Shown here: in pieces, positions 36,032-45,197 of the stretch | Layout: each line of letters begins with the position of its first letter | Numbering within the stretch: position 1 is the stretch's first letter | Assembly: GCA_019421865.1 (NCBI GenBank) | Contig: JAHZEL010000001.1 | Span: 141,001 to 205,000, forward strand | From: Desulfovibrionaceae bacterium | Lineage (GTDB): Bacteria; Desulfobacterota; Desulfovibrionia; Desulfovibrionales; Desulfovibrionaceae | Length of the DNA: 64,000 nucleotides | Direction: 5' to 3' | Program-made: the position numbers and the translations under genes | The notes under the pieces: model-generated | Seen by the model: only the letters and a program-made list of their open reading frames with translations | Told to the model about the DNA's origin: nothing | The model's database searches: none

Positions 36032-37630
36032 TTATTTTATTTCCGGCAGGCCGAGTTCCCGCAGGAAGGAGTTATGCTTTGCCGTGGCGGAGGCAATGCG
36101 TTCGTCAATTTCCATCAGTTGTTTATGAACGGCAGCGAGGTCTATTTCCGGTTCCGGTTCAGCGGTGGAGATATAGCGGGAGATGTTCAGATTATAGTCG
36201 TTTTCCCCTATTTCTTCCATGGAAACGCGGCGAGAGAAACGCTCTTCTTCCCGGCGGTACTGGTAGGTTTCCAGAATTTTTTCGATGTGTTCATCCAGAA
36301 GGCGATTCTGACGCTTGCCTTTTTCAAAATAGTCCGCGGCATTGATGAAAAGGACATCGTCCGCCCTTCTGCATTTTTTCAAGACCAGGATGCAGACGGG
36401 AATACCTGTGGAAAAGAACAGATTGGCGGGCAGCCCGATGACGGCGTCGATGTTGCCGTCGTCCAGCAGTTTTTTGCGGATGCGCGCCTCTACGCCTCCC
36501 CGGAACAGCACGCCGTGAGGCAGAATAATGGCCATGACGCCATCCTGCTTCAGATAATGGAACCCGTGCAGCAGAAAGGCAAAGTCCGCTGCCGATCTTG
36601 GGGCGAGTCCGTAGTTTTTGAAGCGGACATCATTGGCCATGTCTTCATCCGGGTTCCAGCGATAGCTGAACGGTGGATTGGCAACGACTGCGTCGAACTG
36701 CGGTACCTTGGCCGGATTGGATTCGCGCAACATGTCCCAGTCGTTGGTCAGCGTGTCGCCGTGAAAGATGGTAAACGCGGAGTCGCTTACGCCGTGCAGC
36801 AGCATGTTCATGCGGGCAAGGTTGTAGGTTGTGACGTTTTTTTCCTGCCCGTAGATCATGCCGATGTCGTCTTTGTCCATGCGCTTGCGCACGTTGAGCA
36901 GCAGGGAGCCGGAACCGCAGGCGAAGTCCAGTACGCTGTTGAGATAGGGCTTTCTGCCCGCCTCAGGGGTCTGGCAGTCCAGGGTGACAATGCCGGAAAG
37001 AATGCTGGAAATCTGCTGCGGGGTATAGAATTCACCGGCCTTTTTTCCTGAACCCGCGGCGAACTGGCTGATAAGATATTCATACGCGTCGCCAAGCGTA
37101 TCCGTATCCGTAGAAAAGGCGGACAGTTCTTCGGCCAGCCTTGTGATGACCCGGCAGAGAAGGGCATTGCGTTCTTTAGTATTTTTTCCCAGTTTTTCGG
37201 ACGTGAGATTGATTTCAGAGAACAGACCCTGGAAGGTGTTTTCAAAAGATTCGTTTTCAATGTGCCGAAAGCCCTTCAGAAGCGTATCCAGGAGGTATTC
37301 GCTTTGCGTGCGGGCCAGCTCCGCAATATTGCTCCAGAGGTAATCCGGCGGAATGACATAATGCAGACGGCGACGCAGCAGCTTTTCCAGTTCCGGTACA
37401 TCAGCGGGATTGGCGTCGTACCATATCTGCAAGGGGGTGCGCCCCTTTGAAGCTGTCGGATAATCCGGTCCCAATTCTTTCCGCACCGTGTCTTCATACG
37501 TATCCGAGAGGTAGCGCAGAAAGAGAAATGAGAGCATATAGTCACGGAAATCATCCGCATTCATAGAGCCGCGCAGCTCGTCGGCAATGTTCCAGAGCGT
37601 GGCTCCCAGTTTATGTATCTGTTCGGTCAT
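36032..37630 (-). CDS. hsdM: type I restriction-modification DNA methyltransferase subunit
   Basis: A 532-residue HsdM. The N-terminal helical domain is followed by the S-adenosylmethionine motif VLDFACGSGSLLLNVRKRMD and the N6-adenine catalytic motif DAVVANPPFSYRWNPDEDM (NPPF). It methylates adenine within the half-sites read by HsdS and, with two HsdR, forms the restriction complex. It is the fourth gene of the leftward operon, 12 bases after prrC, with the HEPN-like pseudogene behind it. Placing M after R and S is less common than the M-S-R order. Confidence 0.95.
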   Translation of the reverse strand: MTEQIHKLGATLWNIADELRGSMNADDFRDYMLSFLFLRYLSDTYEDTVRKELGPDYPTASKGRTPLQIWYDANPADVPELEKLLRRRLHYVIPPDYLWSNIAELARTQSEYLLDTLLKGFRHIENESFENTFQGLFSEINLTSEKLGKNTKERNALLCRVITRLAEELSAFSTDTDTLGDAYEYLISQFAAGSGKKAGEFYTPQQISSILSGIVTLDCQTPEAGRKPYLNSVLDFACGSGSLLLNVRKRMDKDDIGMIYGQEKNVTTYNLARMNMLLHGVSDSAFTIFHGDTLTNDWDMLRESNPAKVPQFDAVVANPPFSYRWNPDEDMANDVRFKNYGLAPRSAADFAFLLHGFHYLKQDGVMAIILPHGVLFRGGVEARIRKKLLDDGNIDAVIGLPANLFFSTGIPVCILVLKKCRRADDVLFINAADYFEKGKRQNRLLDEHIEKILETYQYRREEERFSRRVSMEEIGENDYNLNISRYISTAEPEPEIDLAAVHKQLMEIDERIASATAKHNSFLRELGLPEIK

Positions 37631-37642
37631 GTTTTATCCCGT

Positions 37643-38770
37643 TCAGTTTTGAGTGAAGGCGTCCAGGTTGAAGGGGTAACGGGTAAGAAAGCGGTTCAGG
37701 GCGTTTTTGAAGTGTTCCTTATTGTCCGGCACCATCTCCCGAGGTTCAAAAAGAGAATAATTGCCGTGACTCATGAGGTTTATCAGACGTGCGTTTTCCT
37801 GCACTTCCTCTTCCGTTTTTGCATCACTGAGACAGTCTGAAAATTTTTTGAAGCCGTGAAATTGCGCCGTTTTTTCTAAAATGACACGCAGCATATTGAA
37901 GTGAAAAGTATAGAGATTTCCGGTGTCTGCGGCTTCTTTCAGGTCTTTTAAAAGTGCAAGGTGGTGAAGGAACGGAGAGTCATTGCTGCCGGTTAGTGTG
38001 TATCCATTTTGATTTATAGAATAAAAATATGGTAAATGTATTTTTCTTTCATTAAATTCATTATGTAGTATATTATAGAAAAGAGCATGATGTGTTGATA
38101 TAATAAGTTTTATTTCTTTATTGTTTCTTTCTTTGAACATTTTTGAAAAATTGCAGGCCATTGATACGACATTATTATCATCAAGCGACGATATGGGGTC
38201 GTCGATATAAACATACTTTACCCATGAGTATGCGTCGTCGCCATCAAAGACAAGCTGAAGAATGGCAAGAAAGAAGCACCATATGAACAGGCGTTCTTCT
38301 CCACGGGAAATTTTAATATTTGTTTCTTCGTTTTCCTGTTCTCCACAGGAAAAGGAGATTTCCCATGTCTTGGTGTCGATGGAGAAGTCGAAGTTCGTAT
38401 AGCGATGCAGGAAGGAGCGTACGCGCGTTTCCATTTCTATGCCGTACACGCCTGAGAAAAATCGAGAGTCCGAGTTGAGCTTCAGCACCCGATGTTCGTC
38501 GTTTTCAAGGTCGTTATCCCAGGAAAAAAGGTCTTCCGTGAAGGCGTTGAAGTAAAGCGTATCGCTCTTGTCGTTCACAGTTCCCTGTCGTGTGAACTCC
38601 ATGGAAAGACGGGTCTTGCCAGTGCCGTTGTAGGCAAAGAGCAATAGAACTTCAGGGAGTTTTTGACCATTTTCAGAAGTAGCTTGAAACAGATCTCGCA
38701 TATTGGTTGCAAGCTGTTCCAAAGATTGGGATGTGCCGAACTGTGCTTTGACTGCTTTGACGGTGCTCAT
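37643..38770 (-). CDS. prrC: PrrC-like tRNA anticodon nuclease
   Basis: A 375-residue homologue of PrrC, the suicide nuclease that cuts the tRNA-Lys anticodon loop when a phage disables the linked type I restriction enzyme. The ABC-like N-domain has VLLLFAYNGTGKTRLSMEF (Walker A), LYFNAFTEDLFSWDNDL (PrrC-specific), IKISRGEERLFIW (signature) and YVYIDDPISSLDDNN (Walker B). The C-domain keeps the putative catalytic triad: Arg295 and Glu299 in MLRVILEKTAQF and His335 in INLMSHGNYS, mirroring R-x3-E...H of E. coli PrrC. Length agrees (about 396 in E. coli). It lies between hsdS and hsdM with gaps of about 10 bases, so it is made with the complex that holds it silent. Confidence 0.9.
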   Translation of the reverse strand: MSTVKAVKAQFGTSQSLEQLATNMRDLFQATSENGQKLPEVLLLFAYNGTGKTRLSMEFTRQGTVNDKSDTLYFNAFTEDLFSWDNDLENDEHRVLKLNSDSRFFSGVYGIEMETRVRSFLHRYTNFDFSIDTKTWEISFSCGEQENEETNIKISRGEERLFIWCFFLAILQLVFDGDDAYSWVKYVYIDDPISSLDDNNVVSMACNFSKMFKERNNKEIKLIISTHHALFYNILHNEFNERKIHLPYFYSINQNGYTLTGSNDSPFLHHLALLKDLKEAADTGNLYTFHFNMLRVILEKTAQFHGFKKFSDCLSDAKTEEEVQENARLINLMSHGNYSLFEPREMVPDNKEHFKNALNRFLTRYPFNLDAFTQN

Positions 38771-38780
38771 GATTCAACTC

Positions 38781-40028
38781 TTATAACGAAGGAAAAAGCT
38801 GTTGCATCATACCTTTTTTATGTTCTTTCAATGCCGCAATTTTTTTTTCCTGCGATTCCATTTGTTCATCAAGGGAGCTAAGACAATCGGCAATTTTTTG
38901 CTGTTCGGGGAGGGAAGGAATAGGTACAGGTAAAGATGCATATTCTGTTCCGTTGATACCTGGTTGACCACTTCGCATAGATGTGAAATGTACCCAATTC
39001 CAATACTGTTGAGTATGAAAAAATTGATTTATGAACTCAGAGTTACTTTTATTAATGTCTGGTGATATGCGTATTAAGAATCCTGCAAATACAAGACTTC
39101 CATCTGTTTCTTGATATTTATAAGATTTTCCAACACTTGCACCAGTTCTTGCCAATACTATATCTCCAGTATGAAGGTAATTTTTTTCTGTTACTTCAAT
39201 ATTGACAGACATTCTTTTTTCTTTAATAAACTTTCCATTATCTGAAATATCCGTTATTCTGATATAGGTTGGTAAATTGGAAGAATAGGGGACAGCGGGA
39301 GCATTTACTCCATAATCAGGCGACTGCGTTAATAATTTTCCTAAGGCTATATTCTCCCATTCTCCATTATTCCGAAATTCAGGAAAACGCCAGCGAGGGG
39401 TCGTTTCTCCTTCAGCGGGGAAAAGGCGCTGCATTAGGCCTTTCTTGTGCTGTTTGAGGGCGCCGAGTTTCCGCTTATGGGCGTCGATAAGCTCATCAAG
39501 AGAAGAAAGGCAGTCAGCTATTTTTTGTTGTTCAGGAATTGTTGGAACTGGTAAATATATATTAGAGAAATGGTTATAAGAAATGATTTTGCCATCTCTT
39601 ATTCCAGTTAAATCTTTATTTAATTTTTGTATAAATGGTTTAGTTTTAAATAGATATTTAAAAAATACATCATGATATTTTATGTTTTCTTTTTTTCTTA
39701 TTATAATATATGCTGGACTACATAAACCATTATATAATGAATATTCAATGCCTCCTTGAAATGATCTAAGACTAATTATAAAATCACCCTTTTTTACTAT
39801 TTTGTAATTTTTTATATTTTTGTGATCTATAATAACATTATAATTAATATATTCTCTAGGTATAGCTCCATTGTCTTGCGTTATTGAAAGTAGTGGTAAA
39901 TTTAATAAATTACAATTTTTTTCATTAGAGTTAAAAAATATGTCTTTTGCCTTTGTATAATTCCATTTGTTTGCTATAAATTGTGAAAACCGTAATCTCA
40001 TAGCATGTTTTTTATCTATGTTTTCCAT
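38781..40028 (-). CDS. hsdS: type I restriction specificity subunit
   Basis: A 415-residue HsdS with two target-recognition domains, each followed by the same conserved helix: PEQQKIADCLSSLDELIDAH (about residue 175) and PEQQKIADCLSSLDEQMESQ (about residue 382), then KQHKKGLMQRLFPAEGE and KEHKKGMMQQLFPSL. These near-identical spacers allow domain exchange by recombination. The first recognition domain is encoded by DNA much richer in AT than hsdM and hsdR, typical of recently swapped specificity modules. The target sequence cannot be predicted. Confidence 0.93.
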   Translation of the reverse strand: MENIDKKHAMRLRFSQFIANKWNYTKAKDIFFNSNEKNCNLLNLPLLSITQDNGAIPREYINYNVIIDHKNIKNYKIVKKGDFIISLRSFQGGIEYSLYNGLCSPAYIIIRKKENIKYHDVFFKYLFKTKPFIQKLNKDLTGIRDGKIISYNHFSNIYLPVPTIPEQQKIADCLSSLDELIDAHKRKLGALKQHKKGLMQRLFPAEGETTPRWRFPEFRNNGEWENIALGKLLTQSPDYGVNAPAVPYSSNLPTYIRITDISDNGKFIKEKRMSVNIEVTEKNYLHTGDIVLARTGASVGKSYKYQETDGSLVFAGFLIRISPDINKSNSEFINQFFHTQQYWNWVHFTSMRSGQPGINGTEYASLPVPIPSLPEQQKIADCLSSLDEQMESQEKKIAALKEHKKGMMQQLFPSL

Positions 40029-40099
40029 ATTGACGTCCTAAAAGTAATAAAACTACATTGAGAAGAGAAAATTCAGACTTCTCTTGTATCAATAACATG

Positions 40100-43072
40100 T
40101 TACCCTTCATACACTTCAAGTCCGTGTATTTCCTGCCCATCGGCAAGGCGGCGCAGAAGGGGAGTCAGATCGGTCATGACTTCCACTTCCTTGCGGCTCC
40201 GGGCTTTCCAGCCCAGTTCCAGAGGTTCAAGCAGACTGCGGAGGTCTTCCTCATCAAAACGACTGCGTTGCAGGACGGTCTGTATGAGCTTGCGCAGCAA
40301 GGCGGCATCCAGTCCGTGATGGGAGGCAAGGTCGTCGATCTGTCGTTGCCGAGTCTGATCGCGGAATGCCAGATATCCCTCGCGGATGGCCTGTTCATCC
40401 AGCGCTTCTCCTGCGGAAAGGGTGTCGATATAGGCTGCTATAGTGTCGCGTTCGTCCATGAATTTGGCGTCGGACGCAATAAGTCCCACAAGCTGTTTGC
40501 GCGTGAGCTTCATCTGCTCCGGCGTCTGATTGGTGTAATCGGCAATCAGGGACATGATGTAATCATAGTCAATGAGCGTAGACGCAAAGAGCACCAGTTC
40601 AAAATCCAGCGCCTGGACTTGCTCGGACGTGTCGGCATCGGGCTTGTCCTGCTTTTCGCGCATGTCATGCGCAGTGTCTAGGTACACACCACGGAAGGCC
40701 TGCAAGTCGTCGGCAGACAGAATGGACTCGATGTCGGCGTCATGTTCCGGGGTACGGTCGGTGTACTGGTCGAGCTGCATCTTGAGGCGTTGCACTTCCT
40801 TGAACAGGCGGATGAATCCGGCGCGGGCCTGATCGCCCTTGAGGTTCGCTACGGCTTCCGGCGTACAGGGCAGATCCTGCGATTCCATGAAGTCGCGCAG
40901 ACGATCCACGGCTCCGCGGAATCTTTCGATGACAAGAGGAACGGGATCCACCAGCCACACGGTGCGGGCCGTTTCGTTGGCATGTTCTCCGGAGAAGAGC
41001 TTGATAGCCTCGTTGACGGCATCCTGCTGCTGACGGAAGTCGAGAATATTCCCGTAAGGTTTGGTATCGTTGAGCACTCGGTTGGTGCGCGAAAAGGCCT
41101 GAATGAGACCATGATAGCGCAGTTTTTTATCCACATAGAGTGTGTTCAGATACTGGGAATCGAAACCGGTGAGAAGCATGTCCACCACGATGGTGATGTC
41201 TATTTTTTTTGCATGAGGCACGTCGGAAAGAGGAAATTTCTGCGACTTGATGCGAGTCTGCACGTCCTGATAATACTGGTCGAATTCCCCTATGCTGTGG
41301 TTTGTGCCGTACTGTGCGTTGTAATCGGCCATGATGGAGCGCAGGGCGGCCTTTTTGCCTTCGGGGTCAATAAGGTTGTCCGCCTTTTCCTGCGGCAGAT
41401 CTTCCTGAAGCTGCTGTACATCCTTGTTGCCTTCGGCAGGCGGGGAAAACACGCAGGCTATGTTCAGCGGGCGGAAGGTCGGGTTATCTGCCTGTCGCGC
41501 GGCCTGACTTTCCTTGAACAAATTATAATAGGCAATGGCTTCATTGATGGAGCCGGTGGCCATCAGCGCATTGAATTTGCGTTCTGCAGTGGCCTTATCG
41601 TGTTTGTCCAGAATAGTGTTCACCACGGCGCGTCGCGCTTCGTCCGTGCCGGGACGGGGCGTATTTTCTCCCTGCAGACGAAAATAATCCACATGAAAGC
41701 GCAGGACGTTGCGGTCTTCAATGGCATTGGTGATGGTATAGGCGTGCAGCAGGCGCTGGAAAATGTCTTCCGTAGTCTTGTAGGATGCCTGCTGGCCTTC
41801 CCTCTGCTGATAGTAGGCATTATCGTCGAAAATGGGCGTACCGGTAAAGCCGAACAACTGGGCGTTGGGGAAAAAATCGCGGATGGCCTGATGGTTGTCG
41901 CCGAACTGAGAGCGGTGACACTCATCGAAAATAAAGACCATGCGCTGATGACGCAGCGGCTCCAGCTGTTCACGATAGGCAGCGCGATTGCTGCCGGACA
42001 GCGCAAGGGACAGCTTCTGAATGGTGGTGACGATGACCTTGTCGGCGTAGCTGGTGGAAAGCAAACGTCTCACCAGTGTGGCCGTGTTGGTGTTCTCCTC
42101 CACACAGCCTTCCTGAAAGCGGTTGAATTCCTGCCGGGTCTGGCGGTCAAGGTCCTTGCGGTCCACCACGAAGAGACATTTTGCGATGTCGGGATTGCTT
42201 TTGAGCAGCGTTGACGCCTTGAAGGAGGTCAGCGTCTTGCCGCTGCCGGTGGTGTGCCAGATGTAGCCGTTGCCGTCGTTGCGGCGTATGCAGTCCATGA
42301 TGGCCTGCACGGCGTATATCTGGTAAGGGCGCATCATGAGCAGCTTTTGTTCGCAGGCCACCAGCACCATGTAACGGCTTATCATTTCGCTCAGCACGCA
42401 CTTGGACAGAAAGGCGTCGGTAAAGGCATCCAGCGCCGTGATCTTGTTGTTTTCCCGGTCTGCAAATTGATACACGGGCAGGAAGCGCTCATCGGCGTCG
42501 AAGGAAAAATGTCGATCGTTGTTGTTGGCAAAGTACCAGGTTTCGCTGCGGTTGCTGACAATGAACAACTGGATGAAGCAAAGCAGCGTTCTGGTATATC
42601 CGTTACCGGGATCATGCTTGTAATCCACAATCTGTTTCATGGCCCGGCGAGGACTGACGGCAAGATTTTTCAGTTCTATCTGTACGACGGGAATCCCGTT
42701 GAGCAGAATGATGACGTCATAGCGGTGGTGACTGCTGGCCGTATTGATGCGAAGCTGGTTGACGACTTCAAAACTGTTTTTGCACCAGTCGCGCGTATTT
42801 ACCAGAGTGAAGGAAAGAGGCGTGCCGTCATCCCGCTCCAAGGTTTGAGGCTCGCGAAGGGTGCAGGACGCCTCATAAACATCGCCGCTGACGATCATGT
42901 CCATGAGTCTGGAGAATTCGGCTTCGGAAAGGTGAACCCGATTCAGCGTTTCAAAGTGGGTACGGAAGTTCTTTTCCAGCGCTGCGCGGTCATGAATGTC
43001 CGATCGATAGGTGTACTTGAGATCATCCGTCAGCTTGGCAATGAGCTGTTGTTCTATATCCTGTTCCAGCAT
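40100..43072 (-). CDS. hsdR: type I restriction endonuclease/translocase subunit
   Basis: A 990-residue HsdR. The N-terminal nuclease has DVIILLNGIPVVQIELKN (the D...ExK site). The motor shows YIWHTTGSGKTLTSFKAS (Walker A), MVFIFDECHRSQFGDNHQAI (DEAD-box variant DECH), LFGFTGTPIFDD, and QAFSRTNRVLND (motif VI). The start is set at the ATG at 43072 (MLEQDIEQQLIAKL), the usual family opening; the frame to 43153 adds 27 residues without likeness. It is the first restriction gene of the operon, 71 bases ahead of hsdS. Confidence 0.95.
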   Translation of the reverse strand: MLEQDIEQQLIAKLTDDLKYTYRSDIHDRAALEKNFRTHFETLNRVHLSEAEFSRLMDMIVSGDVYEASCTLREPQTLERDDGTPLSFTLVNTRDWCKNSFEVVNQLRINTASSHHRYDVIILLNGIPVVQIELKNLAVSPRRAMKQIVDYKHDPGNGYTRTLLCFIQLFIVSNRSETWYFANNNDRHFSFDADERFLPVYQFADRENNKITALDAFTDAFLSKCVLSEMISRYMVLVACEQKLLMMRPYQIYAVQAIMDCIRRNDGNGYIWHTTGSGKTLTSFKASTLLKSNPDIAKCLFVVDRKDLDRQTRQEFNRFQEGCVEENTNTATLVRRLLSTSYADKVIVTTIQKLSLALSGSNRAAYREQLEPLRHQRMVFIFDECHRSQFGDNHQAIRDFFPNAQLFGFTGTPIFDDNAYYQQREGQQASYKTTEDIFQRLLHAYTITNAIEDRNVLRFHVDYFRLQGENTPRPGTDEARRAVVNTILDKHDKATAERKFNALMATGSINEAIAYYNLFKESQAARQADNPTFRPLNIACVFSPPAEGNKDVQQLQEDLPQEKADNLIDPEGKKAALRSIMADYNAQYGTNHSIGEFDQYYQDVQTRIKSQKFPLSDVPHAKKIDITIVVDMLLTGFDSQYLNTLYVDKKLRYHGLIQAFSRTNRVLNDTKPYGNILDFRQQQDAVNEAIKLFSGEHANETARTVWLVDPVPLVIERFRGAVDRLRDFMESQDLPCTPEAVANLKGDQARAGFIRLFKEVQRLKMQLDQYTDRTPEHDADIESILSADDLQAFRGVYLDTAHDMREKQDKPDADTSEQVQALDFELVLFASTLIDYDYIMSLIADYTNQTPEQMKLTRKQLVGLIASDAKFMDERDTIAAYIDTLSAGEALDEQAIREGYLAFRDQTRQRQIDDLASHHGLDAALLRKLIQTVLQRSRFDEEDLRSLLEPLELGWKARSRKEVEVMTDLTPLLRRLADGQEIHGLEVYEG

Positions 43073-43194
43073 GGGACCACCGTAAAAAACAAGAAGGGAA
43101 ACAAGAGATAAGGCAGAAGAAGGATACAGTCTTCGTCCTAGGCTTCGCAACACTTTTTTTAGGTGCTTTTCCGTCTTGGACGGAACGGTGGGAG

Positions 43195-43842
43195 CTAATC
43201 TCTTTTAAAGAATTTAATCGCCAGCTGAACCGCTTTCATTCCACCTGAAATATGTTTCCTAACTTCAGGGTCGGACTCCATTTTCTGCGCCAGTGAGGAA
43301 AAAATATCCAAGGCAAGATTTACCGCTTTAAAATCCGGCCGGTCATAGGGTTTGTTGTTCAAGGCAAGGTCAATGCTTTTAATTACCAGTAATCCTTCTT
43401 CCAATTTCGAAGTCTCCATATCGCAGAATTGCTTTGCCCCTTCAAGCGCGTAACCTGTTATTTCAAGAAGATCGGAAACTTTCAGCTTGTCGTGATTTTC
43501 TTTATAAAGTTGAGTGTTCGGAGAAAAGGGGATATTTTTTCCATAAATTTTAATGATGCACTCTCTTGAAAAAGTTTGTGCCGACAATGAGGCGAAGTGT
43601 TCGGCAATGGCTGTTTTGAGCGCTCTTACATTATAACTCAGCTCAGAATCCGTAAGTAGCAAAAAATGTTTTCTTACTGCACGGCGTGGAGCAATGAAAG
43701 ACGAGAACAGTTCAAAAGCCCGATCCGTTATTTCGGGAAAGATGACGGCGCTCTGAAGCATGGCGATTTGCTCTGTTCGAGAGCTGGGAGAGCTTGTCAG
43801 TATTTCAAATAGTATATGGTCGTTGTGTTTACTTTCGCTCAT
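43195..43842 (-). CDS. uncharacterised protein upstream of the restriction operon
   Basis: A 215-residue, mostly helical soluble protein, translated from an ATG with GGAGG 8 bases upstream, on the same strand as hsdR and 122 bases before it. I recognise no family; the C-terminal half (LDIFSSLAQKMESDPEVRKH ISG) ends in a basic KFFKRD. It may be a regulator or an abortive-infection-type partner of the restriction/PrrC module, judged by position only. Confidence 0.65.
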   Translation of the reverse strand: MSESKHNDHILFEILTSSPSSRTEQIAMLQSAVIFPEITDRAFELFSSFIAPRRAVRKHFLLLTDSELSYNVRALKTAIAEHFASLSAQTFSRECIIKIYGKNIPFSPNTQLYKENHDKLKVSDLLEITGYALEGAKQFCDMETSKLEEGLLVIKSIDLALNNKPYDRPDFKAVNLALDIFSSLAQKMESDPEVRKHISGGMKAVQLAIKFFKRD

Positions 43843-44371
43843 TTCGGAGAACCTCCATACGTTTATTGCGGATCCCCAAACACATATTTATTGTCAGAAA
43901 TCCGTCTGCCGAAGCATTGACTATAGCAACTTTCTGGTTCCAGAAAAAGGCCTGCCGCATTTCCTCAAGTAATGTCATTCAGACAAAGAATGACGACAAG
44001 TTCAGCCTTTTGACTTTGGAGATAAAGATTGATTTGTCGCTCATGGGACAGAAAAGTATCGTTTTCTGGTCAAGACTAGCTGAGAAGGGAATTCTGATAA
44101 CGCGAGCATAAGGGGTGGTGGCGACATGCAGAGATTTTACTCAGTTTTTGCCTTGTTAACGTTACAATGTGTTTTTTTTGTTGAGATTCCGGAATGTTCG
44201 GCAATGAGAGACAGAGGCATGAGGAAGGGGTGGCGATATGTCCGTTCCCCCGGCAAGGAAGTTTTCCATTTTTGATGGAGATATTTTTAAAAACGTAGAT
44301 ATTTTTGTGGGTATGATTGCTTGATGGTATATATTAAATATATTAATTCAATATATTACATTGTAAAATTT
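43843..44371. other. gene-free end of the second element
   Basis: No credible gene was seen. The last 60 bases (about 44310-44370) are an AT-rich stretch with repeated ATATATTA motifs in both orientations next to the attachment core, a plausible binding region for the integrase or excisionase. Confidence 0.4.
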
Positions 44372-44391
44372 ATCCGCCTGGGGACGCCAAA
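44372..44391 (+). repeat. right 20-bp direct repeat (att core) of the second element
   Basis: ATCCGCCTGGGGACGCCAAA, identical to 25088-25107, embedded in non-tRNA sequence. It marks the right end of a 19.3-kb element inserted at the tRNA-Glu 3' end. Backbone-type sequence and a terminator follow directly. Confidence 0.88.
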
Positions 44392-44401
44392 AAAGAACAG
44401 T

Positions 44402-44432
44402 AATGGCAGGAATTTTTTCCTGCCATTTTTCG
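44402..44432 (+). terminator. rho-independent terminator after the right att repeat
   Basis: AATGGCAGGAA / TTCCTGCCATT with a TTTT loop, followed by TTT. It was probably the native terminator of the tRNA-Glu gene before the insertions. Confidence 0.8.
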
Positions 44433-45197
44433 TTTAAAGCCTTTAGCGGCAGAAGTAGACCTTAAGCATTCGGGGCGTAGGTTTAAGCCTGTCTTGCGAG
44501 TTTGCGGCAGGATGTTGCGGCCTCTGCAGCTTTCTGGAGAAATGGAGAGGCTGTACTCCAGAGGCTTCTGTTGAGGCTTTTGAGAGTGTTGCCGATTTTA
44601 ATGCGGTGCGGCAGACTCCAGAGTTTCTTGTCCTGTTCGTACGATTGAAGAAGAAAGCCGGACAGGCGCTTTGGGGGCTGCTGCCCGTCGCACGGCATGC
44701 TCTCCGATAAGAAAGCGTGTGAAAGAACTGTCGGGCTATGGCCCCTTTGGGGGCGGAAGAATGTTATCGCCTTCGGCAAGTCAGCGGACAATCGCAGAAA
44801 ATCGCCCGGCAGAGCCGTGGGAGAGGTACGCCAGTTACAGCGCTGCCGGGAAGCGTCGGATGTGTGCGCGGAAGAGACGGCAGCGGGGCATGAGAACGTC
44901 GTTTTTATGACAGGGCGCGCCGAAGCGGGAAGCTTCAGATGACGCAAGTGGAAACGGAACGCGCGGTATGATGCAGAAAGGGGGGGGGCACTGTTCCTGC
45001 TTTGCCACGAGTTTTATTCTCTTTTCGTGAGAACGGAAGAGCGCTCTTTGCCGCTTTATGAACGCAACATGCCCGTATGTTGCGTGTTTGAGAACGGTAT
45101 TATGCGTTTTCTTCACGTATATTGACTTTCCCGGGCAGGCTGCTAGAAGTGTCAGCGCATTTCGTCAAGCACGACTTCACAGAGCCGGAGGCGACAC
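44433..45197. other. gap without a supported gene
   Basis: About 765 bases with backbone-like composition. Open frames exist on both strands (for example 44483-44947 minus) but show no family likeness or ribosome-binding site. A run of nine G lies at 44980-44988. It may contain decayed sequence; a GGAGG for the MFS gene lies at its end. Confidence 0.4.

Noticed and set aside
40742..42214. A 490-codon plus-strand frame opposite hsdR
   Set aside because: Antisense shadow of the helicase gene.
44483..45116. Two minus-strand frames (154 and 93 codons) and a nine-G run in the gap before the MFS gene
   Set aside because: No ribosome-binding site or family likeness; the G run is outside any supported gene, so no phase-variation claim is made.
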